NCBI RefSeq assembly: GCF_000236165.1
Contig: NZ_CM001373.1
Coordinates: 289,080-353,079 of the forward strand
Length of the DNA: 64,000 nucleotides
Direction: 5' to 3'
Origin: Fluoribacter dumoffii NY 23
GTDB lineage: Bacteria; Pseudomonadota; Gammaproteobacteria; Legionellales; Legionellaceae
Below the pieces are notes generated by a model that saw only the letters and a program-made list of their open reading frames with translations, was not told the origin of the DNA and did no database searches. The translations under genes were made by a program, and so were the position numbers. Positions within the stretch are counted from its first letter, which is position 1. Each line of letters begins with the position of its first letter. Positions 8,571 to 16,777 of this stretch are shown here, one piece after another.

Positions 8571-9554
8571 ATGACTCGTATTCAGCAATTGATCTCACTG
8601 CCTGCAGATAACGGGCTTGATGTCTGTGAACGGGTAGAAGGTCATGGTTTTGGTTTGTATGAAACTATTGGCGCCCGTCAAAGCCAGGAGGATGCCGCCT
8701 TTGCCTGCTGGTATACCAAAGATCACTTTAATCCCCTAACCCCGCAAGAAATCGGACGGCGCCTATGGACTAGCTACCACCTGCTTAACCAGTTGGGTCA
8801 GAAGCAATTTTATAGCGGTACAACTGCTTCAACGACGGTTTATGATGGTAGAGGCACTTTAATTACCGCCACTTTAGCAGACTCTCTCTCTTTTGCCGTG
8901 ATTTATGGAAAACAGGGGGATTTGCTTGGAGTGTTTCGATTGAATAGCATAATTCACCATCCTGAAGTGGAGTTAGAACGGATACGAAGAGCCGGGGGTG
9001 AGGTTTTTTTTAATCGTATTAATGGTCGCCTGGCTGTCTCCCGAGCGATAGGTGATTATGATTTTAATCCTGAGGTAGTTTGTGCTGATGCCCATATCGA
9101 CATTCATTCGCTCGCTAAAATTTATGGGCATTTGGGTATTAGTGCTCCATGCGTGGCAAGGGTGCAAATCATTACTACTTGCGATGGTTTTACGGAGCCT
9201 TTAACTTCACAGACGCAAAAAGAGCATGAAGGGTGGCTTTTTGATTGCATCCGGAGAATACCTTCCCCCGGCCAACTGCAAGAACATCAATTAGCAAAAA
9301 AACTTGCGTATAAAGCGCTTGCAAGAGGCTCCCAAGATAATATTTCAATTGCTGTACAAACACTTTCCGCGACGCTCCCCTTTTTGGTAGGAATTTATGA
9401 TGGTCACGGTGGAAAAGAAGCATCCCATTACACGGCAGCAAATATAGGTGCTGTTTTTGACTCCCAATGTTCCTTGACCACAAAAACCTATGCTCTGCAG
9501 CCTTGGAGTGCAGATAAAAACTTCGCCATTTATAGTCGAGATAATAAGGATTAA
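8571..9554 (+). CDS. PP2C-family protein phosphatase with circularly permuted motif order
   Basis: A 327-residue protein with all the signature motifs of a metal-dependent PP2C Ser/Thr phosphatase, in an unusual order. Near the N-terminus is GARQSQEDA (Glu40, Asp41); then SGTTAST (about 82), ATLADS (about 98), NGRLAVSRAIGDYDF (about 150-165), TTCDGFTEP (about 200) and GSQDNIS (Asp256, Asn257). The DGHGG motif, normally directly after the ED motif, sits after DNIS at Asp277. This is what a circular permutation of the domain would produce. All metal ligands remain present, so it may be active. It follows the acyl-AMP ligase fusion by 60 bases. The target is unknown; it is an effector candidate. 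Confidence 0.82.
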   Translation: MTRIQQLISLPADNGLDVCERVEGHGFGLYETIGARQSQEDAAFACWYTKDHFNPLTPQEIGRRLWTSYHLLNQLGQKQFYSGTTASTTVYDGRGTLITATLADSLSFAVIYGKQGDLLGVFRLNSIIHHPEVELERIRRAGGEVFFNRINGRLAVSRAIGDYDFNPEVVCADAHIDIHSLAKIYGHLGISAPCVARVQIITTCDGFTEPLTSQTQKEHEGWLFDCIRRIPSPGQLQEHQLAKKLAYKALARGSQDNISIAVQTLSATLPFLVGIYDGHGGKEASHYTAANIGAVFDSQCSLTTKTYALQPWSADKNFAIYSRDNKD

Positions 9555-9608
9555 GGACGCTAAAATTCATGTTATAATGATGCTTTATGATTTTATTGGG
9601 GGAGAATT

Positions 9609-10244
9609 GTGCAAGAGTTTTTATCAATAAGCGTGTTGATTATGTTAGCTGCTATTTCTCCTGGCCCCGATTTTGCCCTGGTCACCAAAAATTCCTTGTT
9701 GTACTCCCGAAAAGCCGGGATCTATACCGCTTTGGGGGTTTCCGTGAGCCTCTTGGCTCATGCAAGTTATTGCATTTTAGGATTAGCATTGGTTATTTCA
9801 CAATCATTGCTGGCTTTCAGTATTATTAAATATCTGGGAGCAGCTTATTTGATTTATATCGGCATTAAAAGCCTGTTAGCAAAACGTGAAATGATGAAGG
9901 TTGACACCCGTCAGGCAACCCACTCCATCACTTCGTTACAAGCGTTTAACCAGGGGTTGTTTTGTAATCTTTTAAATCCTAAAGCAATCATGTTTTTACT
10001 GGCATTTTTTACTTTGGTGGTTAAACCCGGGCATTCCATTATTACAGAATTGGGTTATGGAGTTGAAATTGCTTTAATTCATATGATTTGGTTTTCCAGC
10101 CTTTCTTACCTGCTTACTCATCAGTACGTTAAATCCAACCTGAATCGGCTGCAATATTACATTGTCAAAGTTATGGGGGGATTGCTGGTTGCTTTTGGAG
10201 TAAGAATTGCAAACCTGAGCCATGCTGCAATGTTACCTGCATAA
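9609..10244 (+). CDS. LysE/RhtB-family amino-acid exporter
   Basis: A 211-residue inner-membrane protein with about six hydrophobic helices and the family signature ISPGPDFALVTKNSLLYSRK near the N-terminus, followed by NLLNPKAIMFLLAFF in the middle. LysE/RhtB proteins export amino acids such as homoserine, threonine, leucine or lysine. The specificity cannot be told from sequence. The start is GTG at 9609, preceded by a GGGGGAGA ribosome site. It lies about 50 bases after the PP2C gene and may share its transcript. Confidence 0.88.
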   Translation: MQEFLSISVLIMLAAISPGPDFALVTKNSLLYSRKAGIYTALGVSVSLLAHASYCILGLALVISQSLLAFSIIKYLGAAYLIYIGIKSLLAKREMMKVDTRQATHSITSLQAFNQGLFCNLLNPKAIMFLLAFFTLVVKPGHSIITELGYGVEIALIHMIWFSSLSYLLTHQYVKSNLNRLQYYIVKVMGGLLVAFGVRIANLSHAAMLPA

Positions 10245-10405
10245 AATAAGCTCCTGGATTAAGAAGAGAATTAAAGGCGATTGATTCACTCGGCTCACAG
10301 GTCTGCTTTATTCTCTTCCGAAATTTATTTGGCAATGTTTACTCGTTTCTGATGATTTGTAATCTTTCAGCAGGGTCTACCTGAAATTAGAAAAGTGATG
10401 TTTTT

Positions 10406-11305
10406 ATGTTTCATTCAAAATCAGCTCCTGAATGTGAGTTCCCGATAATAAGCGCTCATTTTAAAGTTTATATCTATCAACCTAAAAATGATTTTTATCA
10501 ATTATCTTTTGCGGATCGATTAAAAGAGGTAGAAGATAATATCGAACTCGCCAAGGAAAATTTAAAGGGGTTTTCAAAAAAAGGATTAATCAAAGCCATT
10601 TTTATTGCACCGGAATATTTATTTAAAGATTTAAATAAATCCGGCAAAGAAAAATATTATTCGCAAGAACAAAAAAATCAATTTAAAAATACTCTCATCC
10701 GCTTGTCTCAAGACAGTGAACTCATCCTCGCTCCTGGAACCATATGTTGGCAAAAAACCAGCAAAGAAAATCAAAAAATTTATTATAGGAATATGATTTA
10801 TTTTGTATACAAAACACAGGTAATGAAATACAGGAAAAGTAATCCCCACCTGGTGTATGATTTTGATTTTTCTGGCGGCAGGCTCAACCAAAGCGTTTTT
10901 TTTAAAAAAGGTTCTGTTGCCAATAGTAATATTATCAAGCTTAATGGCTTGCATATCGGGGTTGAAATTTGTTTGGATAATTATAAAAATCAAATCACAA
11001 ATGCCGATGAGGTAAGTAAAATTGATGCCCATGTCATCGTGGCTGATAAATTACCGGAAGTAAACTTGCTTCCATTGTCCGGAATTCTGAGCATAAAAGT
11101 TGAAAGGGAACCTAAATATCAAACATTTGTCGGGATTCAAGAAAATAAATCCTTCGAAGTTGAGCTACACGATGCCGAAACCATTAATTCATTAACTCCT
11201 GATTTGACAAGTTATACTTTTTTGGATTTTAAACTAAAAAATGAACCACTAAAGGGATACCAGCCGCAGAAAGATACTTCGATAAACTGTTTAATAAACA
11301 ATTAA
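10406..11305 (+). CDS. Divergent nitrilase-superfamily (C-N hydrolase) protein, paralogue A
   Basis: A 299-residue protein I place in the carbon-nitrogen hydrolase fold by its spaced triad: Glu70 in IAPEYLFKD, a Lys in MKYRKSNPH (Lys141 or Lys144) and Cys189 in GVEICLDN. The last motif is the typical nitrilase nucleophile elbow. A second gene at 59434-60426 has the same motifs in the same order (APEYLFKD, PGTMCW, QKYKKKNPH, GSEICFD). Nitrilase-type enzymes cleave amides or nitriles through a thioimidate or acyl enzyme. There is no signal peptide and no operon partner. Legionella-type genomes often keep duplicated orphan enzymes of this sort as Dot/Icm substrates, but that is inference. The overall divergence from ordinary nitrilases is large. 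Confidence 0.6.
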   Translation: MFHSKSAPECEFPIISAHFKVYIYQPKNDFYQLSFADRLKEVEDNIELAKENLKGFSKKGLIKAIFIAPEYLFKDLNKSGKEKYYSQEQKNQFKNTLIRLSQDSELILAPGTICWQKTSKENQKIYYRNMIYFVYKTQVMKYRKSNPHLVYDFDFSGGRLNQSVFFKKGSVANSNIIKLNGLHIGVEICLDNYKNQITNADEVSKIDAHVIVADKLPEVNLLPLSGILSIKVEREPKYQTFVGIQENKSFEVELHDAETINSLTPDLTSYTFLDFKLKNEPLKGYQPQKDTSINCLINN

Positions 11306-11604
11306 ATGGTATTGAAATCTTGCTGTTGTATATACAAAATGAGCATCTTGGTCTGATTTTGCATAGAATAGAAGAAAAGCAACACGCAAAAAATTCATAT
11401 TGTTGTATAGTGTAAGAATACGATCCGCTCGTCAAAATGTTAGCTTGGGAATTGCTCTATTCCCTCTCCAGTACTATTTAGCGGGCGGTATATAATAAAA
11501 TAAGAGCTATCTTAATTTGTGCAATCACAGAAAAACTTAAATATCACTTAACTTTTTGATTCAATTAACAAATAATAAATAAACCGCGTTAAAAGGAATT
11601 ATAA

Positions 11605-12615
11605 ATGTACTCTCAAATGGAAAAACCTCATGTTCAATTAGCTATCATGTCACGTTGGTATGTGGCTTCACGAGCATTACATGCCATAGCCAAATTGGGT
11701 GTAGCCAATCATCTTGCATCCGGGCCTAAAAATATTGATGAATTAGCCAAAGCAACAGCAACAAAGCCGGAATGGCTTGATAGGGTTTTGAAATTTCTAA
11801 TAAGCTATGATTTATTCCATTACGATAATGGGGTTTACTCCCTGACCGAATTATCCAAACCGCTTTGCGATAATGATCCCCATTCTGTGCGTGATGTATT
11901 ATGTATGGTAGATGATTCCTGGTGGCAAGCTTTTTCTCAGCTGGATGTCAGTCTTAAGACGGGAAAACCCGCGTTTGAAATACAACACCGAGACGATTTT
12001 TTCAGTTTTCTTGCCAAACATCCGGAAAAGCAACACAATTTTGATAGGGGGATGGCAAAATTATCTTCTTATGATGAGGCGGCAATTAGCAGCGCCTTCG
12101 ATTTCTCTATCTTTTCAACTATTGTAGATATGGGGGGCGGGCGAGGAGGACTTTTAAACTCCCTAAGCAAAGATTACCCTCAGATAAATGCCATCCTGTT
12201 TGATACGCCTGCCGTGATTCGCCAACTAAACACCGATGCGTTTGCACAAAACATCACCCTTCAGGAAGGAGATTTTTTTGCGGCCATACCCAAAGCTGAT
12301 GCTTATATTTTTAAGGGGGTGTTGCATGATTTCAATGATGAGATGATGCACCAGATATTAAAAAATTGTGCCCGGCAAATGCCTGAAAATGCAACTTTGT
12401 TTATTGTAGAACAAGTGATGCCGGATGATGATAAACCCCATCCGAATAAAACTATGGATTTGGTCATGATGGTTTTATTAGGCGGAAGACAACGGACCTT
12501 GTCCGAATGGCAAAAATCAATCGAACCCACAGGGTTTCGTTTTAAAAACAGTTATCCGACGCAGAGCTTGTTTACTTTAATGGAATTTAAGCCTATACCC
12601 GAGAGAGAAAGATGA
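11605..12615 (+). CDS. SAM-dependent O-methyltransferase (acetylserotonin/caffeate type)
   Basis: A 336-residue methyltransferase of the plant-type O-methyltransferase family. The N-terminal helical dimerisation domain (about residues 1-100, with ALHAIAKLGVANHL) is followed by the SAM-binding motif VDMGGGRGGLL (about 173-183), then FKGVLHDFNDE, the region that carries the catalytic His in this family, and LFIVEQVMPDD. Substrates are usually small phenolic, indolic or polyketide hydroxyls. A good AGGA ribosome site precedes the ATG. It runs convergently with the oxidoreductase pair to its right, and with kmo nearby may belong to a small secondary-metabolite set; this grouping is inference. Confidence 0.85.
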   Translation: MYSQMEKPHVQLAIMSRWYVASRALHAIAKLGVANHLASGPKNIDELAKATATKPEWLDRVLKFLISYDLFHYDNGVYSLTELSKPLCDNDPHSVRDVLCMVDDSWWQAFSQLDVSLKTGKPAFEIQHRDDFFSFLAKHPEKQHNFDRGMAKLSSYDEAAISSAFDFSIFSTIVDMGGGRGGLLNSLSKDYPQINAILFDTPAVIRQLNTDAFAQNITLQEGDFFAAIPKADAYIFKGVLHDFNDEMMHQILKNCARQMPENATLFIVEQVMPDDDKPHPNKTMDLVMMVLLGGRQRTLSEWQKSIEPTGFRFKNSYPTQSLFTLMEFKPIPERER

Positions 12616-12876
12616 GAGAGGGATATGGACGCGAATTAAATTTCGTTGGTTAGTGATAATAAGCACAACCAATGCGAAATGGCCTGCCCTAATTTGCTGT
12701 TACAGAATGAAGGATTTTTAACTTAAATGACCTCCAGGCACAAAAAATAAGTCATTTGAAAATGATAATTCCAACATGATTTTCTGGAGTTATGAGGGCG
12801 GGGCCTATTCCTGACTAAAGCCCCAGGTTTCTTTGCCAGAATTCTTATGATGACAGCAGATTGGCATTTGCGTGCA

Positions 12877-14256
12877 TTATTGGTGATGTAAAAGCGAACA
12901 AAAAATCGGGTGGGGGTCATACTGTTTTTTTAATTGAACCCAATCATCATAACGTTCTTCGAAATGCTTTTTCCAATAATTTTTATCTGGAATATCACCT
13001 AGGTAGCCTGAAAGATAACGTTTTCCCCCTTGCCCAAGAAAAATTGAGTCCAGATGTTTGATGGTTTCCAGGCAACTGGGAATTAATGCATTTGGCAAGC
13101 CTGGATTCAAGATCATCAGCGCAAAAACATCCTCACCTTTGGGGAGTTGTAAAAATCCGGTAGGGGCAAGTGCGGCAACCCGTGCAATATGCACTACCGT
13201 AGCGTAATGCAGGGGTAAAGCAGCTAACAGTTGTTCCAGATCTTTGAGTAAAATACCTGGTATAAAGCACTCATACCAAGGGTGTTGAAGTTCCCATTGC
13301 CCCGTCATTTTCATTGCATTAAAGCGGGAATCATGACGATGGAAATAAGAGTGAATGGTTTCATCCTGGGTGTGGAGAAGTTGCCAGGGAGTTAACCCCA
13401 AATCTTTGAAATCTGGTGGTTCATTGTCGTATTCCCGAGAAACATGCAGTGCATAAAACCATTGTGCAAAAGGGAAACGGCCTTTCTCCGATAATTTTGC
13501 CCCTTGAATGGCGGGTGTGCAAAATGATTCTATATGATCTGCTTTTGTTTGGCATAACAGTAAATCCTCAAGCCATTTATTCTTGTCTGCATAAAGTAAA
13601 AAGAACGTGCGCACATTTTTTAAACAAGGCCTTAAGGCAATGCATGCCTTGGTGATCAAACCAAAACGTCCTTGACCACCCAAACAGGCTTCCATCAACG
13701 GCATTTGTTTTTTTAGGCTCACCAATTCTCCATTGGCTTGGACTACTTCCAAGGCATTCACATGAGCAATGACACTACCGTATTTGAATGAGGCCGACCC
13801 GATCCCTCCTGCCGAGAGCACGCCTCCAATCGATAAATTACAATTATGCGGCACCACATAAGGAACCATGGACTTTTTTAATGAACTTTCCAACAGAGAA
13901 GCCCAAGAGGCATTTGCTTCAACCCAAATTGAATCTGCGTCAGCCTCTGATGTATGGTTAAAATATTGCATACTCAGGACTAGTCCGCCAGGAACTGCAA
14001 GCGATTGTCCGCTTTGGCTTAACCCGTTGCCACGGATTGTTACCGGCAATTGATGTTCATCGGCATAGTGTATCAGTGCCTGAAGTTCCTCAGTGGTTTT
14101 CGGTTCGCAGAGGGCTGCAGGAGTGGAATGCAACAACTTTCCAAAATCTTCTTCAAATAAAAAAAGCGGATGCCCATCGCTGAGCACCGCTTGTCCAAGC
14201 TTTTGTTTACACTGCTTTATGTGAAATGAATTCCACTGGTTCTTTGTTTGCAGCAT
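12877..14256 (-). CDS. FAD-linked oxidoreductase (cytokinin dehydrogenase/BBE-like)
   Basis: A 459-residue FAD-binding type 4 oxidoreductase. The FAD-binding half is recognisable by PKTTEELQALIHYADEHQ, VTIRGNGLSQSGQSLA and the NLSIGGVLSAGGIGSASFKYG segment. The C-terminal half resembles the substrate cap of cytokinin dehydrogenase-like enzymes. I chose the ATG at 14256 because AAAGGAATC lies just upstream; it overlaps the end of the preceding gene by 50 bases, which indicates translational coupling. The frame stays open upstream to 14340 but lacks a ribosome site. No signal peptide is seen. The substrate is unknown; pairing with a haem-oxygenase-like oxidase suggests a two-step oxidation of one metabolite. 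Confidence 0.82.
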   Translation of the reverse strand: MLQTKNQWNSFHIKQCKQKLGQAVLSDGHPLFLFEEDFGKLLHSTPAALCEPKTTEELQALIHYADEHQLPVTIRGNGLSQSGQSLAVPGGLVLSMQYFNHTSEADADSIWVEANASWASLLESSLKKSMVPYVVPHNCNLSIGGVLSAGGIGSASFKYGSVIAHVNALEVVQANGELVSLKKQMPLMEACLGGQGRFGLITKACIALRPCLKNVRTFFLLYADKNKWLEDLLLCQTKADHIESFCTPAIQGAKLSEKGRFPFAQWFYALHVSREYDNEPPDFKDLGLTPWQLLHTQDETIHSYFHRHDSRFNAMKMTGQWELQHPWYECFIPGILLKDLEQLLAALPLHYATVVHIARVAALAPTGFLQLPKGEDVFALMILNPGLPNALIPSCLETIKHLDSIFLGQGGKRYLSGYLGDIPDKNYWKKHFEERYDDWVQLKKQYDPHPIFCSLLHHQ

Positions 14257-14968
14257 CTTGATGATTCCTTTGTTTTGCCAATTCGAGTCTTCGATTACAA
14301 GCGATAACCAATCCATCGAACATCTTGTTAAACGCCTCATAGCATCGGTCTACCATTTTTAATGCTTCCCGGCGGGTATGGATAGGTACTGTTCTCGAAA
14401 ACAGGGAACGTTCCATTTCTTCTTCAAACAAGGCATGCGCCATTTCTACTTCCAGATGTGATGTAGAGAAATATTTGAGGTTTTTATCTTCTCCCGTTTT
14501 TTTCACTTGTTTTGAGACTTTCTCAAAGAACACGTGCCCGGATGATTCAATTGTTAAGAGAAGAACAATATTGAGGATTTCCTCATTCGCTTTGTAAACC
14601 TCAGCCAAGATAGCATAAGCTGCATCCCGCGTTAATTGTGATTCCTTGCTGTAAAGCCAACTGACATCATTGGTATCATTTGTGGGGTCGATATTTACGG
14701 CCCCCATATATTTTTTATCATGCAGAAACCATTTTTCATGGCCTGAATCTTCAAGCCGATGGTGGCGGGCCACTTTTCTTAAGTAGGGGTCGGTCACTTT
14801 TTCTTCATTTATTCTTAATATATCCTGAAACGTCATAGCCCAAAAGGTCAGTTCAGGTACAAAGTAGCTCAATTCTTTTAAACTTTTTAAATGTTCGAGT
14901 AATTCAAAAAAGGGATGATTCATGAATTCTTGTTGTTTTGAATCAATATAATCTTGTATGATTTTCAT
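14207..14968 (-). CDS. Haem-oxygenase-like diiron oxidase candidate
   Basis: A 253-residue all-helical protein. Two motif clusters fit the haem-oxygenase-like diiron oxidase/TenA fold: HHRLEDSGHEKWF (an E-x3-H, about residue 75-85) and FSTSHLEVEMAHALFEEEM (H-x3-E-x2-H, about 170-185). In characterised relatives these residues bind two irons and the enzymes oxidise or cleave amino acids and fatty acids; other relatives lack metal. I take the ATG at 14968, with GGAG six bases upstream, rather than ATGs at 14980 or 14974. The downstream FAD oxidoreductase begins inside this gene, so the two are one transcriptional unit. kmo lies upstream in the same direction after a 229-base gap. Confidence 0.68.
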   Translation of the reverse strand: MKIIQDYIDSKQQEFMNHPFFELLEHLKSLKELSYFVPELTFWAMTFQDILRINEEKVTDPYLRKVARHHRLEDSGHEKWFLHDKKYMGAVNIDPTNDTNDVSWLYSKESQLTRDAAYAILAEVYKANEEILNIVLLLTIESSGHVFFEKVSKQVKKTGEDKNLKYFSTSHLEVEMAHALFEEEMERSLFSRTVPIHTRREALKMVDRCYEAFNKMFDGLVIACNRRLELAKQRNHQDAANKEPVEFISHKAV

Positions 14969-15136
14969 AGCCATCTCCATGAGATAAATTGGTTGGACAC
15001 TTTAGGTAATGCATGCGGCGTACCAACTTTTTTCTCTTGTTGCCTAAAAATCTCCCTAAAAAGAGGGTTAAATACCCCCGTGTGACTCATCAAAAACCTT
15101 ATTTCGTCAAAAAAATAATGCAAAAATTAATCACTG

Positions 15137-15152
15137 TGTCAAATTTTTGACA
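15137..15152. promoter_or_regulatory. Inverted repeat, possible operator
   Basis: TGTCAAA-TT-TTTGACA is a perfect 7-base inverted repeat with a 2-base centre. It lies about 170 bases upstream of the haem-oxygenase-like gene and just beyond the kmo stop. Its symmetry fits a dimeric repressor site. No dedicated regulator gene is adjacent. This is a sequence observation only. Confidence 0.35.
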
Positions 15153-15197
15153 AAGTAAGCCCTTGAATTTTTTCCGCTAATTTAAAATTCAGTTCAA

Positions 15198-16538
15198 TTA
15201 TGCCAATTTTTTGTCATACTGTTTCAGTTCTTTCTCTACTTTATCCCATTCAATCTCTTCAATTCGCTCCACTTTCTTACATATTTTATTTAAAAATTGT
15301 GCTTGTAATTCCCCATGCGCCTGTGCTTCCGCATACGGGGTATTAGTAAACATCACCAAAACGTGTTTTGAAACATAATGTTCTGGATATCTCTGCATTA
15401 ATTCCTGCTCTAGCTGTTTTTTTAAATTGAATTGCTTATCTCTAATGTCGACTTGTATTTCATGAAAATTATCCATAGACATTTGCGCCACAGCATCCGT
15501 ATTTGCCTTTCTTGATTGATAAAAAGCGGGCATCACTTCCTTCCAGTCATCATTGTGTTTTTCCAGGAGGGTATTCAAAATACGACAGTCCTCGAAAGCA
15601 CTGTTCATGCCCTGACCAAAAAAAGGTACTACCCCATGCGCCGCATCGCCTATCAGCATGCATTGATCCTGGTAATGCCAGGGATCGCATTTTATAGTGC
15701 TCATATTACCCGTAGGATGTAGGGTGAATTCTTCAATTAAATGGGGCATTTCCGCATAGGCATCCGGAAATGATTCTTTAAAAAAGGTAATGATTTTTAT
15801 CTCGTTATCCAGAGCAGCGAAACTGTTTTTTCCCTCATGGGGTAAAAATAATGAACCGGTGATGGATTGATTTACATTGGGATTGCCTAGCAATAAAAAA
15901 GCATCTCGTGGCCAAAGGTGTAAATGTTCATGAATAAGGTGGTTTTGGCCTGGTTCCCCAATAGAAAGTTCCTTATATCCATACGGCAAAAAGGTTCGGG
16001 AAGCGTGAACCAAATTCCTGGCCAGTAATTGCTCCCGGACAAAGGAGCCAGCACCATCCGCACCAATCAAAAGTTCATACCCTTTTTTTAGTGTACTCCT
16101 GTCGGGTCGCTCAAAAATGACAATTTTGTTGTCAACATCCAAATCAATGAGTTTGGTATGGAAATGGAGTTTAACCTGAGGGTACTGCTCCAGCTCATCG
16201 AGTAATAGCTTATTTAGCTCGTTGCGCTGAATGGCATTGATGTATTCATCATGATGGCGGCCAAAAGATTGAAATTTAATTTCCCCATTAAGTTCATGAA
16301 TAGCGCGGGCACGCATGGGAACCATGAGTTTTTTCACCCGTGGCATAATACCTACGCCCTCCATTCCGGTAATTCCACGGCATGATAGGGCAAGATTGAT
16401 GGAGCGCCCATCATCTGCGTGCATCAACCTCAAATCAGGCCTCGCATCAAATAAAGCAAGTCTATAACCTCTTTTTGCCAAATAGAGGGCGAGTAAACTT
16501 CCAGCCAAACCCGAGCCAATGAGGGTTACCTCTTTCAT
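15198..16538 (-). CDS. kmo: Kynurenine 3-monooxygenase
   Basis: A 446-residue FAD monooxygenase that hydroxylates L-kynurenine to 3-hydroxykynurenine using NADPH. The N-terminal dinucleotide fold VTLIGSGLAGSLLALYLAKRGY is followed by DGRSINLALSCRG, a KMO hallmark, then GADGAGSFVR and the GDAAHGVVPFFGQGMNSAFED FAD-binding segment near residue 300. Length agrees with bacterial KMO. The start has an AAGGAG ribosome site. No kynureninase, kynurenine formamidase or tryptophan dioxygenase gene is adjacent. Nearest neighbours downstream are the haem-oxygenase-like and FAD oxidoreductases, which may act on the same branch of tryptophan metabolism; that link is a guess. Confidence 0.93.
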   Translation of the reverse strand: MKEVTLIGSGLAGSLLALYLAKRGYRLALFDARPDLRLMHADDGRSINLALSCRGITGMEGVGIMPRVKKLMVPMRARAIHELNGEIKFQSFGRHHDEYINAIQRNELNKLLLDELEQYPQVKLHFHTKLIDLDVDNKIVIFERPDRSTLKKGYELLIGADGAGSFVREQLLARNLVHASRTFLPYGYKELSIGEPGQNHLIHEHLHLWPRDAFLLLGNPNVNQSITGSLFLPHEGKNSFAALDNEIKIITFFKESFPDAYAEMPHLIEEFTLHPTGNMSTIKCDPWHYQDQCMLIGDAAHGVVPFFGQGMNSAFEDCRILNTLLEKHNDDWKEVMPAFYQSRKANTDAVAQMSMDNFHEIQVDIRDKQFNLKKQLEQELMQRYPEHYVSKHVLVMFTNTPYAEAQAHGELQAQFLNKICKKVERIEEIEWDKVEKELKQYDKKLA

Positions 16539-16777
16539 TCCAGTCTCCTTAGAACAATCACAGCTTGCAAGTGAAGTGATACAGGTACCCCAGAACCTCT
16601 ACTCACTGGCATACCTGTACCGAGATCACTTTGGGCAGCGACTACTACGACTGCTTATTCCATTTAATAAAAATTAATATAATCAAATCAACATAAAAAT
16701 TCTCTACGTACTTCCAAGCATAATTTTTATAGCAAAAATCATACCGAATTCGAGAAAACAATTAGAAAATGGGGAAA

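Noticed and set aside
9190-9627. 145-codon minus-strand frame over the end of the PP2C gene
   Set aside because: Overlaps two genes with recognised motifs and has no ribosome site or family resemblance.
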